Of a stretch of 64,000 nt of DNA, positions 32,372-40,718 are shown piece by piece. A program made the translations under genes and the position numbers. How positions within the stretch are numbered: the first letter of the stretch is position 1; the number at the start of each line of letters is the position of its first letter. The notes below the pieces were generated by a model. It saw only the letters and a program-made list of their open reading frames with translations. It was not told the DNA's origin and searched no databases. The DNA lies in the NCBI RefSeq assembly GCF_027214045.1, contig NZ_JAPWHE010000004.1, positions 1 to 64,000 on the forward strand, given 5' to 3'. Source of the stretch: Castellaniella denitrificans. Lineage in GTDB: Bacteria > Pseudomonadota > Gammaproteobacteria > Burkholderiales > Burkholderiaceae_B.

Positions 32372-34738
32372 CTATGGGTTCGACGAAACGGGTTGCGGGT
32401 CGGACGATGGGTCGCGCGGGCGCACGGTCGGCTTGCGGCTTGCGACGACCTCGCCCGGGATGCCGGCGTCCGGCGGCGGCGCCTTGTGGCGCTTGAGTTT
32501 GGCGTTCTTCTGGATCAGGTGCGGACAGCGCTTTTCGTTGTGGTAGAGCTGCTGGCAGTTCAGGCACTGGATGCATTCGTTCGGATTGATGTCGCCTTCC
32601 GGATTGATGGCCTGCACGGGGCAGTCCACGGCGCACAGTTGACAGGGGTTGCCGCAGGTCTTGTAGCGGCGCAGCCAGTCGAAAATGCGCAGCCGCGCGG
32701 GGATCGCCAGGGCGGCGCCCAGCGGGCACAGGTAGCGGCAGTAGAAGCGTTCGATGAACAGCCCCGCCAGCAGCAGCACGGCGGCGAAGATCACGAAGGG
32801 CCAGTCGCGCACGAACTTCAGGATGATCGCGGTCTTGAAGGGTTCGACCTCGGCGAATTTTTCCGCCGTGCCCAGTTCATACAGCGAGATGCCGAACAGG
32901 ATCAGGAAGATGATGTATTTCAGGCCGGCCAGGCGGGTATTCAGGCCGTGCGGCACCTTGATCTGGGGCACGCGCAGCTTTCTGGCGACCTGGTTGGTCA
33001 GTTCCTGCAGGGCGCCAAAGGGGCACAGCCAGCCGCAGAATGCGCCCCGGTTCCAGAAGAGCAGGGACATCGCCGTGGCGATCCACAGGATGAACACGAT
33101 CGGGTCCATCAGGAAGTATTCCCAGCTGAAGTCCGTGCGCAACGATGTGGTGAACGTGAGCACGTTCACGACCGAGAGCTGCGCCTGGGCGTACCAGCCG
33201 ATCCAGAACAGGGTGAAGATCAGGAACACGGTGCGGAAGCGCTTGTAGAAGACCTCGTGCTTGACGATCTGGTTCTGGAAGAAGAACACCATGATCAGGG
33301 TCAGCAGCGCGATGGAGATGATGACGATCTGCACGGTCTTGGCGACCCAGATCTGCTTCCAAAGCGCGGGGGCGGCTTCTTCCGTGTCCGCGATCGGTTG
33401 CTGCTCCGTGGCCATTGGCGTTCCGGCCGCGCCGTCCGCCGCCGGCGCGGCCTGTCCGGCCCGGGCCTCGGCCTTGGTGAACGACTTGGGCAGTGCGTAG
33501 TTCAGCACGAAGGCGGTGAAGGCTTTTTCCTTGACGCTGATCACGCGCTGCACGGTCAGTTGCAGGCGCCACGGCTCGACCGGATCGAAGACGGCGTCCG
33601 CCGGAACAGTGAACAGCGCGATCTCGCGGAAGCTCGGCGATCCGGCGGCCAGCAGGTCCGCCAGCCGCTGGTGGTCCAGATCGGTGAAACGGAAGCTGTT
33701 CTCTTCCTGGATGATCTCGATGCGGTCGAACACCCCGCCGCGCACGTAGCCCGATCCCTTGAAGGAGTAGCCGTTGCCGGCGATCAGGATGGCCTGCTGG
33801 CCGGGGGCGAGACGGTCGCGCAGGTAGTTGTACTCGGCTTCGCCCAGCAGGCTGCGGCCGATCGTGGGCACGCTGACCAGGGCGGCGTAAAGATCGATGA
33901 AGGTGTCTTGCGGCTCGCCGGGTTCGGGGTGCGAGATGGCACCCTGGCGACCGGTGTCCTCGAACGCCTTGTTGACGTCGGCCACGGTCAGGCGCAAATG
34001 TCCGATCGCGCCGGACTGCAGGAGCGCGTCCCAGGATTCCGTGCCGGTTCGCGCCATATCGATGGCGCGGTGTTCGACGGGCGCGGCCTGGGGCTGGCCT
34101 CCCTGGCCGATGCCGTAGTGGCGGGCCACGGCCAGCACGGACCGCGTCAGGCTGTCGCCGATGACCATCAGGGTGACGGTGGCGCCGCTGATGATGTCCA
34201 CGGGGGGCGGTGCACCGGGGCGCGGCGGCTCCTTGACGTAGTTCTTGCCGACATAGCCGTCGATGAAGGCCTGCACTTTGGCTTCCGGGATGCCGATCAG
34301 CACGATGGGTTCGTGGTGCTCGACCAGCCGGGCGCCGACGATTCCGCCGTCCAGGGACAGTCCCACGACGATGTCGATCGGCTTGCTGGAATAGCCACGG
34401 GTGTTGACGATGTCGGTGGTCAGGTAGACGTAGCCGAGCATCTTGTCGCCCGCATAGGCGCGGGCGACCGCGGGTTTGCCTTCCGGCGGGCCGATGCGGT
34501 CGGCGCCGGGGAAAATGTCGGCGGGCTGGAGGTTCTTCAGGAACGCGCCCAGCCGGGGGCCGGCGCCGAGCGGGGTGCCGCCCTGGCCGAACTTGAACGC
34601 CTGCCGTGCGCCGTCCGTCCGGGACGCCGATGCCGCCCCGGCCGGCGGGGCGATCAGACAGAACCACAACAGGAGCAGGGGGATGATCCAGATCAGGCCA
34701 AAGGACCGTGACCGTCGGGATGTGGCGAAGCGGCGCAT
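32372..34738 (-). CDS. nosR: Membrane flavin/iron-sulfur protein NosR
   Basis: Electron-donating and regulatory membrane protein for NosZ. The 788-residue chain has an N-terminal signal/membrane helix and a periplasmic FMN-binding domain with flavinylation motif SGATVT (Thr189). Several membrane helices follow from about residue 470. The cytoplasmic CGWLCPFGALQELTNQV is a 4Fe-4S/NapH-like motif, and two C-terminal ferredoxin clusters lie in CGNPCQLCAVDCPVQAI and NECIQCLNCQQLYHNEKRCP. The NosX gene seven positions downstream would load the flavin. First gene of the nos operon, behind an FNR-type promoter. Confidence 0.95.
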   Translation of the reverse strand: MRRFATSRRSRSFGLIWIIPLLLLWFCLIAPPAGAASASRTDGARQAFKFGQGGTPLGAGPRLGAFLKNLQPADIFPGADRIGPPEGKPAVARAYAGDKMLGYVYLTTDIVNTRGYSSKPIDIVVGLSLDGGIVGARLVEHHEPIVLIGIPEAKVQAFIDGYVGKNYVKEPPRPGAPPPVDIISGATVTLMVIGDSLTRSVLAVARHYGIGQGGQPQAAPVEHRAIDMARTGTESWDALLQSGAIGHLRLTVADVNKAFEDTGRQGAISHPEPGEPQDTFIDLYAALVSVPTIGRSLLGEAEYNYLRDRLAPGQQAILIAGNGYSFKGSGYVRGGVFDRIEIIQEENSFRFTDLDHQRLADLLAAGSPSFREIALFTVPADAVFDPVEPWRLQLTVQRVISVKEKAFTAFVLNYALPKSFTKAEARAGQAAPAADGAAGTPMATEQQPIADTEEAAPALWKQIWVAKTVQIVIISIALLTLIMVFFFQNQIVKHEVFYKRFRTVFLIFTLFWIGWYAQAQLSVVNVLTFTTSLRTDFSWEYFLMDPIVFILWIATAMSLLFWNRGAFCGWLCPFGALQELTNQVARKLRVPQIKVPHGLNTRLAGLKYIIFLILFGISLYELGTAEKFAEVEPFKTAIILKFVRDWPFVIFAAVLLLAGLFIERFYCRYLCPLGAALAIPARLRIFDWLRRYKTCGNPCQLCAVDCPVQAINPEGDINPNECIQCLNCQQLYHNEKRCPHLIQKNAKLKRHKAPPPDAGIPGEVVASRKPTVRPRDPSSDPQPVSSNP

Positions 34739-34773
34739 GAAGGGAGGGGGAGGGGTGACTGGAAGATGCCACC

Positions 34774-34815
34774 ATCCTAGCCGCGGGGGTTAACCCCGGC
34801 CTTGCGCCGGATCAA
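34774..34815 (-). promoter_or_regulatory. FNR/DNR-type promoter of the nos operon
   Basis: On the minus strand TTGATCCGGCGCAA (complement of 34802-34815) fits the FNR/DNR box TTGAT-N4-ATCAA with one perfect half. A TAGGAT -10-like element (complement of 34774-34779) places transcription start about 41 bp from the box centre, the class II position for FNR-family activators. Between them lies a 12-nt palindrome, GGGGTTAACCCC (34786-34797), of unknown meaning. Confidence 0.6.
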
Positions 34816-34867
34816 GAAAGTCTTAAACGTGGCTGAACAGGCGGGCCGCGCGGGTGAGGGTCGCCGC

Positions 34868-35491
34868 TTATCCCTTGGCTTTCGGCTTCGGCGCCCGGCT
34901 GACTGCGGGGTGGCCCGGTACGAAGAAGCGCAAGGGTTTCGCGGCCCATTCGCCCGCGTAGTCCACGCCGATGCGCGGGCTCGCGGCGATCTCGGCGGGC
35001 GCGGGCGCGTCGTCCCGGGCGAGCCACAGCGTGTCGCCGCACAGATCGATGCCGTAGTGGTCCCGGGTCACGCCCATGGCGCGGCACAACCGGCCCGGAC
35101 CGCTGGTGGACGCGTCCAGGCCCCGCACGGGCGCCAGCGCCCGCAGCAGCACGGCCGTGCCGCTGCCCTTGGGGCCGGTGACGACGTTCATGCAGTGGTG
35201 CATGCCGTAGATCAGATAGACATAGGCATGGCCCGGCGGGCCGAACATGGCCTTGGTGCGCGCCGTGCGCCCGCGCGAGGTGTGGGCCGCCAGATCGCCG
35301 GGGCCCAGGTAGGCCTCGACTTCGACGATGCGGCCGATGCGCGTTCCGTCCGGCGCGTCGTGCACCAGCAGGCGGCCCAGCAGGTCGCGGGCCACGGTTT
35401 CAGCGGGCCGGTCGTAGAAGGCGCGGTCGAGCCGCCGGCAGTCGCCCTGGATCGGGTCGGCGGGCGTGACGAGCCGGGCGATGCCGGTCAT
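34868..35491 (-). CDS. mpg: DNA-3-methyladenine glycosylase (AAG/MPG family)
   Basis: Base-excision repair enzyme that removes alkylated purines. The 207-residue length is typical. Motifs: FYDRPAETVARDLLGRLLVH, GRIVEVEAYLGPGDLAAHTSRGRTARTKAMFGPPGHAYVYLIYGMHHCMNVV (catalytic Glu in VEVEAY; DNA-intercalating Tyr region YLIYGMH), and GPGRLCRAMGV. It starts 2 bp past the upstream deaminase stop, so the two are cotranscribed. Confidence 0.95.
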   Translation of the reverse strand: MTGIARLVTPADPIQGDCRRLDRAFYDRPAETVARDLLGRLLVHDAPDGTRIGRIVEVEAYLGPGDLAAHTSRGRTARTKAMFGPPGHAYVYLIYGMHHCMNVVTGPKGSGTAVLLRALAPVRGLDASTSGPGRLCRAMGVTRDHYGIDLCGDTLWLARDDAPAPAEIAASPRIGVDYAGEWAAKPLRFFVPGHPAVSRAPKPKAKG

Positions 35492-35492
35492 G

Positions 35493-36533
35493 TCAGCCTT
35501 GGCCCGCCGCAGTTGACAGCCGGTCCATCAGCCGGGCCTGCTCGGTCGAGGGCAGGAACGAAGCCTTCAGGCTGTTGGCGGCCAGCGTGACCAGTTCGTC
35601 GCGGGACAGGTCCAGGGCTTCGGCGCTGGCGACGTAGTTGTCCAGCATGTAGCCGCCGAAATAGGCCGGATCGTCTGAATTGAGGGTCACGACCGCACCC
35701 GCCCGAAGCAACCGGGCCAGGTTGTGGTCGCGCAGGTCGCGGACCACGCCCAGTTTCAGGTTCGACAGGGGACAGACCGTCAGCGGCACGCGGCGCCGGA
35801 TCAGGTCCCGCAGCAAATCGGGATCCTCGCTGCTGCGGACACCGTGGTCGATGCGGGCGACCTTGAGGGTGTCCAGGGCGCCGCGCACATAGTCGGCCGG
35901 GCCTTCCTCGCCCGCGTGGGCCACCAGCCGAAAGCCCAGTTCGGCGCAGCGGGCGTAGACCCGGGCGAATTTCTCCGGCGGATTGCCGCGCTCGGACGAA
36001 TCCAGGCCGATGCCGATCCACAGGTCGGCATAGGTCTCGCGCAGCGGCAGCGCGGCTTCAAGCGTGGCGAAGGCCTCGTCCTCGGACAGGTGGCGCAGGA
36101 AGCTGAGCAGCAGATAGCCGCTGATGCCCAGGGTGTCGCGGGCCTCGCGCAGGGCGCGCGCCAGCCCGGCGAAGACCGTGTCCAGCGCGATGCCGCGCTG
36201 TGTGTGCGTCTGCGGATCGAACATGATTTCCGCGTGCACGACGCCGTCGGCGTGGGCGCGGCGCAGGTAGGCCATGGCCAGATCGTGGAAATCCTGTTCT
36301 GTGACCAGAACGCCGGCGCCGGCGTAGTACAGGTCCAGGAAGGACTGCAGGTCGGTGAAGCGGTAGGCGTCGCGGACGGCCTGGACGTCCGCGTAAGGCA
36401 GGGCGACGCCGTTGCGTTCGGCCAGTTCGAACATCATTTCCGGTTCGAGCGTGCCTTCGATGTGCAGGTGCAGTTCGGCTTTGGGCAGCGTGCGCAGCCA
36501 GTCGCGCCATTCGTGATCTTGGGAGGCGGCCAT
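35493..36533 (-). CDS. add: Adenosine/adenine deaminase (Add/Aah1 family)
   Basis: Zinc-dependent purine deaminase in salvage. The 346-residue protein has PKAELHLHIEGTLEPEMMF (Zn ligands in HLH), FRLVAHAGEEGP, RIDHGVRSSEDPDLL and TLNSDDPAYFGGYM (catalytic Asp and Zn ligand). The pattern HIEGTLEPEMMFELAERNGVALPY and IDHGVRSSED is closer to the adenine deaminase (Aah1-like) branch than to animal-type adenosine deaminase, so adenine may be the real substrate. The ATG at 36533 (MAASQDHEW) is favoured over 36566. Confidence 0.88.
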   Translation of the reverse strand: MAASQDHEWRDWLRTLPKAELHLHIEGTLEPEMMFELAERNGVALPYADVQAVRDAYRFTDLQSFLDLYYAGAGVLVTEQDFHDLAMAYLRRAHADGVVHAEIMFDPQTHTQRGIALDTVFAGLARALREARDTLGISGYLLLSFLRHLSEDEAFATLEAALPLRETYADLWIGIGLDSSERGNPPEKFARVYARCAELGFRLVAHAGEEGPADYVRGALDTLKVARIDHGVRSSEDPDLLRDLIRRRVPLTVCPLSNLKLGVVRDLRDHNLARLLRAGAVVTLNSDDPAYFGGYMLDNYVASAEALDLSRDELVTLAANSLKASFLPSTEQARLMDRLSTAAGQG

Positions 36534-36616
36534 GGGGATTCCAGTCGTGCTAGGCGAGGCTCCCATTATAGGCAGGGGTCCGCGTCGCGCCTTGCAAGGC
36601 GCTCGGATTCGTCTGG

Positions 36617-36647
36617 CATATGACAGTCCTCAACGGACTGTCATATG
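36617..36647. terminator. Perfect hairpin covering the DUF423 stop codon
   Basis: A 13-bp perfect inverted repeat CATATGACAGTCC/GGACTGTCATATG with a 5-nt loop. The DUF423 stop codon (36641-36643) lies inside the right arm. No T-tract follows on either strand, so it may protect mRNA ends or terminate weakly. Confidence 0.45.
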
Positions 36648-37021
36648 TCCCGACTCATCCAGGTTGCCCAGGCGAGGGTCAGCCAGGACAGGATCATCAG
36701 CAGGCCGCCGACCGGCGTGATGGCGCCCAGGGCGCGCACGCCCGTGAGCACCAGCGCGTACAGGCTGCCGCTGAAAACGAGCAGTCCGGCCAGCATCAGG
36801 CCGCCCGCCCAGGCGGCCGGCGCCGGCGCCAGGCGCGGCCACAGGGCGGCCATCAGCAGCAGCCCGGCGCCGTGGATCATCTGGTAGTGAGCGGCCGTGC
36901 GCCAGACCTCCAGCAGATCGGGTGCGACCAGCCGCCGCAGACCGTGCGCCCCGAAGGCGCCGGCGGCCACGCCCAGCGCCAGGACCAGGGCGCCGCACAG
37001 AATCAGGAAACGGGGAGTCAC
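36641..37021 (-). CDS. DUF423 family small membrane protein
   Basis: A 126-residue inner-membrane protein with four hydrophobic helices. The N-terminal ILCGALVLALGVAAGAFGAHGLRRLV and central TAAHYQMIHGAGLLLMA, with SGSLYALVLTGVRALGAITPVGG, are the conserved DUF423 features. The molecular function is unknown. Translation starts at GTG with GGAGG about 7 nt upstream. Confidence 0.9.
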   Translation of the reverse strand: MTPRFLILCGALVLALGVAAGAFGAHGLRRLVAPDLLEVWRTAAHYQMIHGAGLLLMAALWPRLAPAPAAWAGGLMLAGLLVFSGSLYALVLTGVRALGAITPVGGLLMILSWLTLAWATWMSRDI

Positions 37022-37182
37022 ATCGGGCCTCCGGAATGAGTCATGGGTCGATTGTATCCGTGCGGACCGGGGGCGCCGGTCACGCGTGGCGAGCCCCGGC
37101 GCCTTGGGGACACATGGCCTGTCTTCCGCCCGGGATCGCGGGTAGACTGGGGCGGTTGGTCATGGTGGTGGGAGGACATTGG

Positions 37183-38826
37183 ATGCATCTCGAAGACATG
37201 GCGCGGGCGTCGCCGGGGACCGACAACCAGGTGCCGGATCTGCCCGACTGCAACCTTTACCTGACGGACCATGCCCTGGTCGAGGGCGTGCGCCGCGAAG
37301 GCGCCGGGGGGCGAGAGGCCGAACTGGAGGCATGGGGCGCCCGACTGGGACGCGCGGGTCTGTTCCGGCTGGCATCCGAGGTCAACCGCCATGGACCGGA
37401 ACTGCGGGCGTTCGACCGCCGGGGCGTGCGCATCGACGTGGTGGAATTCCATCCCGGGTGGTCCGAATTCCTGTCGCTGGCCTTCGCCCAGGGCATGCAT
37501 GGCGGCGCCTGGACCGAACCGGGACCCGGCGCACAGGTGGCCAGGGCCGCGCATTATCTGATGCACGGCCAGGTCGAGGCCGGTTCCCTGTGTCCGGTGA
37601 CCATGACCAGCGCCGCCATTCCGCTGCTGGCGCGCGAGCCCTGGTTTGCCGATATCCGGCCGCTGCTGGCCGGCCGCGAGTATGACGGGCGCGACGTCCC
37701 CCTGGCGGGCAAGCGCGCCATGATGATCGGCATGGGCATGACCGAGCGGCAGGGCGGCTCCGACCTGCGCGCCAACCTGAGCCGGGCCGAGCCGCAGGGG
37801 GGGGACTGGTTCCGCCTGACGGGCCACAAATGGTTCTTCTCTTCGCCCATGTCGGACGCGCATCTGGTGCTGGCGCGGGACGGCGACGGACATTCCTGCT
37901 TCTACATGCCTCGTTGGCTGGACGATGGTCGCCGCAACCCGGTGCGCATCCTGCGGCTCAAGGACAAGCTGGGCAACCGTTCCAACGCCAGCGCCGAGGT
38001 CGAGTTCGAGGGCGCGATGGCGCGCCGGATCGGCGAGCCGGGCCGCGGCATCGCCACGCTGATCGAAATGGCGTCCTGCACACGCCTGGACTGTGTGCTC
38101 GGCAGCGCGGCCCTGATGCGCCAGGCGCTGGTCCAGAGCCTCCACCATGCCCGTCGCCGGCGGGCCTTCGGCCGCCTGTTGATCGATCAGCCCCTGATGC
38201 GGCAGGTGCTGGCCGACCTGGCCCTGGAAAGCGAGGCCGCCACCGCCCTGGCGCTGCGTCTGGCGCGTGCCTTCGACCATCCCGAAGAACCCGCCGAACA
38301 GGCGCTGCGCCGTCTGCTGACGCCGGCGGCGAAATTCTGGGTCTGCAAGCGGGCCATCGACGTGACGGCCGAATGCATGGAGGTCTGGGGCGGCAACGGC
38401 TACGTCGAGGACGGCCCCATGGCCCGCCTGTATCGCGAGGCGCCGGTGAATTCCATCTGGGAAGGCTCGGGCAACGTCATGTGCCTGGACGTGTTGCGGG
38501 CGGTCCGTCAGGAACCCCGGTCCGTCTCCCCGATGGTCGATGAGCTGGGCCGGGCCCATCCGGGCGAGCCGGCCTTGCGGGCCGCGGCCGACCGCTTGCT
38601 GGCGGCCCTGGCGCTCGATGCGGACGGGCAGCAGGCGATGGCCCGGATGATCGCCCGGGATCTGGTGCTGCTGGTTCAGGCGGACCTGTTGCTGCGCCAT
38701 GCGCCGGATGCGGTGTCGCGCGCTTTCGTGGACAGCCGCCTGGGCGCCGTCGGCGGGGATGCGTTCGGCGCCCGGCCGACGGCGCTGGCCTCGGACGCGC
38801 TGTTGCGGCGGGCCTGGCCGGACTAA
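37183..38826 (+). CDS. AidB-like acyl-CoA dehydrogenase
   Basis: A 547-residue FAD flavoprotein of the acyl-CoA dehydrogenase superfamily, AidB branch. The N-terminus (LPDCNLYLTDHALVEGVRREGAG) matches the AidB-specific N-terminal domain. MGMTERQGGSDLRANLSRAE and GHKWFFSSPMSDAHLVLAR are the FAD-binding middle domain. ECMEVWGGNGYVEDGPMARLYREAPVNSIWEGSGNVMCLDVLRA is the C-terminal signature with the Arg/Glu region. E. coli AidB protects DNA in the alkylation response; in other bacteria the role is unclear. GGAGG lies 7-8 nt before the ATG at 37183. The mpg alkylation-repair gene is about 1.7 kb away, a loose thematic link. Confidence 0.9.
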   Translation: MHLEDMARASPGTDNQVPDLPDCNLYLTDHALVEGVRREGAGGREAELEAWGARLGRAGLFRLASEVNRHGPELRAFDRRGVRIDVVEFHPGWSEFLSLAFAQGMHGGAWTEPGPGAQVARAAHYLMHGQVEAGSLCPVTMTSAAIPLLAREPWFADIRPLLAGREYDGRDVPLAGKRAMMIGMGMTERQGGSDLRANLSRAEPQGGDWFRLTGHKWFFSSPMSDAHLVLARDGDGHSCFYMPRWLDDGRRNPVRILRLKDKLGNRSNASAEVEFEGAMARRIGEPGRGIATLIEMASCTRLDCVLGSAALMRQALVQSLHHARRRRAFGRLLIDQPLMRQVLADLALESEAATALALRLARAFDHPEEPAEQALRRLLTPAAKFWVCKRAIDVTAECMEVWGGNGYVEDGPMARLYREAPVNSIWEGSGNVMCLDVLRAVRQEPRSVSPMVDELGRAHPGEPALRAAADRLLAALALDADGQQAMARMIARDLVLLVQADLLLRHAPDAVSRAFVDSRLGAVGGDAFGARPTALASDALLRRAWPD

Positions 38827-38876
38827 GGCCTGTCCGGACGAATCGTGCGATTGCCTTGATTCGTGCAACAGGCCTT
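38825..38876. other. Interrupted inverted repeat after the AidB-like gene
   Basis: Outer arms AAGGCCTGT/ACAGGCCTT (9 bp) and inner arms ACGAATC/GATTCGT (7 bp) can fold into one extended hairpin. It begins at the stop codon of the dehydrogenase and precedes the nuclease gene. No T-tract follows, so its role as a terminator is uncertain. Confidence 0.4.
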
Positions 38877-38905
38877 CATCGCCGAAGCGCCACTACAATG
38901 GGCGC

Positions 38906-39511
38906 ATGAGTTCTGTTTCATCCCCATGCGCCCGACGCACCGCTTCCGTCCTGATCCCGCCGGCAGGGCTCCTCCTGGCGTTCTTCGTGGCCTTCGCCGG
39001 TCTGATCCGGCCGGCCCTGGCGGAGGCCGCCTATGCACTGCAGGGCCGGGTCGTGGCGGTGTCCGACGGCGATACCCTGACGCTGCTGGCCGGGCGTGAC
39101 CGTCACCGGGTCCGGCTGGCCAGCATCGACGCCCCGGAAACCGGACATGGCCGCCAGCGGCCTGGCCAGCCGTTCGCCCAGGCGGCCCGCAAGGCCCTGG
39201 CCGACCTGGTGGCCGGCAAGACGCTGACCCTGCGCTGCTTCGAGCGGGACCGCTATGCGCGCGACGTCTGCGACGTGCCGCTGCCCGATGGCCGGACCGC
39301 CAACCGCGTCATGGTCGAGAACGGCCTGGCCTGGGCCAACCGGCAGGGCGGCGGCAAATATCTGCGCGACGCGGCCATGGCCGGCCTGGAGCGCCAGGCG
39401 CGCGACCGGCGCCTGGGCCTGTGGCGCCAGCCCGGCGCCATTGCGCCCTGGGATTGGCGCTGGCAATGCTGGGATGCGCTTGAAAATGGCCGGCCGACCT
39501 CCATCTGTTGA
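38906..39511 (+). CDS. Thermonuclease (SNase-like) family protein
   Basis: A 201-residue secreted or membrane-attached nuclease. A hydrophobic signal (VLIPPAGLLLAFFVAFAGLI) ends near residue 40. The SNase domain follows: GRVVAVSDGDTLTLL, HRVRLASIDAPETG (calcium-binding Asp and catalytic Arg region), RDRYARDVCDV (catalytic Arg), NRVMVENGLAWANRQ. It cleaves DNA or RNA in characterised relatives. TACAAT at 38894-38899 is close to the start codon and would imply a short leader. Confidence 0.9.
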   Translation: MSSVSSPCARRTASVLIPPAGLLLAFFVAFAGLIRPALAEAAYALQGRVVAVSDGDTLTLLAGRDRHRVRLASIDAPETGHGRQRPGQPFAQAARKALADLVAGKTLTLRCFERDRYARDVCDVPLPDGRTANRVMVENGLAWANRQGGGKYLRDAAMAGLERQARDRRLGLWRQPGAIAPWDWRWQCWDALENGRPTSIC

Positions 39512-39513
39512 TC

Positions 39514-39996
39514 ATGACACTTAAAGTATTCGACCTTTCGTGCGAGCACGACCATGTCTTCGAAGGCTGGTTCTCGTCCCAGGACAGCTATCAGGACCAG
39601 TTGTCCCAGGGGCTGGTGCATTGCCCCGTCTGCCACAGCGACCGGATCACGCGCCGGGTCTCGGCCCCGCGCCTGAACGTCAGTCACCTGCGTGCCGAAC
39701 CGGCCGCTCCGCGTGCCGGGTCCGCGCCTCGGGACCGGGCGGCGGTCGCGGCGCCGTCCGGCGACCAGATGGCCCGCCTGCAGGCCGAAGTCCTGCGCCA
39801 GATCCGCCGCATCGTGCGCCAGACCGACGATGTCGGCGCCCGGTTCGCCGACGAGGCCCGCCGCATGCACAGCGGCGAGATCGAGGAACGGCCCATCCGT
39901 GGCACGGCCTCGGCCGAGGAATGCCGCGAGCTGGTCGACGAAGGCATTTCCATCATGCCGATTCCCGACATTCTGGACGACGACCGGCTGCAATAG
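39514..39996 (+). CDS. DUF1178 family protein
   Basis: A 160-residue cytoplasmic protein of unknown function. The N-terminus LKVFDLSCEHDHVFEGWFSSQDSYQDQ followed by VHCPVCHSDRITRRVSAPRLNVS is diagnostic of DUF1178; the Cys-x-His and Cys-x-x-Cys pairs could bind zinc. The C-terminal half carries the conserved RGTASAEECRELVDEGI and PIPDI. The ATG at 39514 is used; an in-frame TTG at 39508 overlaps the nuclease stop. Probably cotranscribed with the nuclease gene. Confidence 0.88.
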   Translation: MTLKVFDLSCEHDHVFEGWFSSQDSYQDQLSQGLVHCPVCHSDRITRRVSAPRLNVSHLRAEPAAPRAGSAPRDRAAVAAPSGDQMARLQAEVLRQIRRIVRQTDDVGARFADEARRMHSGEIEERPIRGTASAEECRELVDEGISIMPIPDILDDDRLQ

Positions 39997-40039
39997 GCGC
40001 CTGCCGCGTCCGGACAGGAATCGCCGGCAACGGAAAAGA

Positions 40040-40065
40040 AAAAACCGGGCCAGGGCCCGGTTTTT
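40040..40065. terminator. Bidirectional terminator between DUF1178 and efp
   Basis: AAAAACCGGGC pairs with GCCCGGTTTTT around a 4-nt loop, giving a T-tract in both directions. It separates the convergent DUF1178 and efp genes. Confidence 0.85.
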
Positions 40066-40084
40066 CGCATCCGCGGCGCGGCAA

Positions 40085-40642
40085 TCACATCACCCGGCTG
40101 CGGTATTCGTTGGTGCGGGTGTCGATCTCGATCTTGTCGCCGATGTTGCAGAACAGCGGCACGGACAACTCGTAGCCGGTGTTGATCTTGGCGGGCTTGA
40201 GGACTTTGCCGGACGTGTCGCCCTTGACGGCGGGCTCGGTGTAGGTGATCTCGCGCACGATGATCGTGGGCAGTTCCACGGAGATCGCGCGGCCGTCGTA
40301 GAAGACGACTTCGACCTTCATGCCTTCTTCGAGGTAGTTCAGCGCATCGCCCATGCTGTCGGCTTCGACTTCGTGCTGGTTGTATTCCTCGTCCATGAAG
40401 ACGTACATCGGATCGGCGAAGTAGGAATAGGTGCATTCCTTGTGCTCGAGCATGACCTGCTCGAATTTCTCGTCGGCCTTGTAGACGGATTCGCTGGCGC
40501 TGCCGGTCAGCAGGTTCTTGAACTTGAGCTTGACGACGGCGGCGTTGCGACCGGACTTGTTGTACTCGGCCTTCTGGACGACGAGGGGGTCGCTGCCGAC
40601 CATGACGACGTTGCCAACGCGCAGTTCCTGTGCGATTTTCAT
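40085..40642 (-). CDS. efp: Translation elongation factor P (rhamnosylated Arg32 type)
   Basis: Relieves ribosome stalling at polyproline stretches. The 185-residue protein starts [16 protein letters not shown] at the ATG at 40642 with GGAG upstream. The modification loop reads [14 protein letters not shown], with Arg at exactly position 32, the residue rhamnosylated by EarP in betaproteobacteria and pseudomonads. The E. coli lysine and its EpmA system are not expected. The earP gene lies immediately upstream on the same strand. Confidence 0.96.
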   Translation of the reverse strand: MKIAQELRVGNVVMVGSDPLVVQKAEYNKSGRNAAVVKLKFKNLLTGSASESVYKADEKFEQVMLEHKECTYSYFADPMYVFMDEEYNQHEVEADSMGDALNYLEEGMKVEVVFYDGRAISVELPTIIVREITYTEPAVKGDTSGKVLKPAKINTGYELSVPLFCNIGDKIEIDTRTNEYRSRVM

Positions 40643-40718
40643 GGGGAAAACTCCGGGGATGTGTGCCCCGTGCCAAAACGCATTCCGAGGCAAAGCTGAA
40701 AAAAATTAACTGTGCATT

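Noticed and set aside
31388-34711. A 1107-codon open frame on the + strand opposite nosR and the nosZ start
   Set aside because: It is antisense to two genes whose proteins match known families throughout. Its composition (Gly/Ala/Val/Asp/His-rich) is the usual shadow of GC-rich codons, with no recognisable domain.
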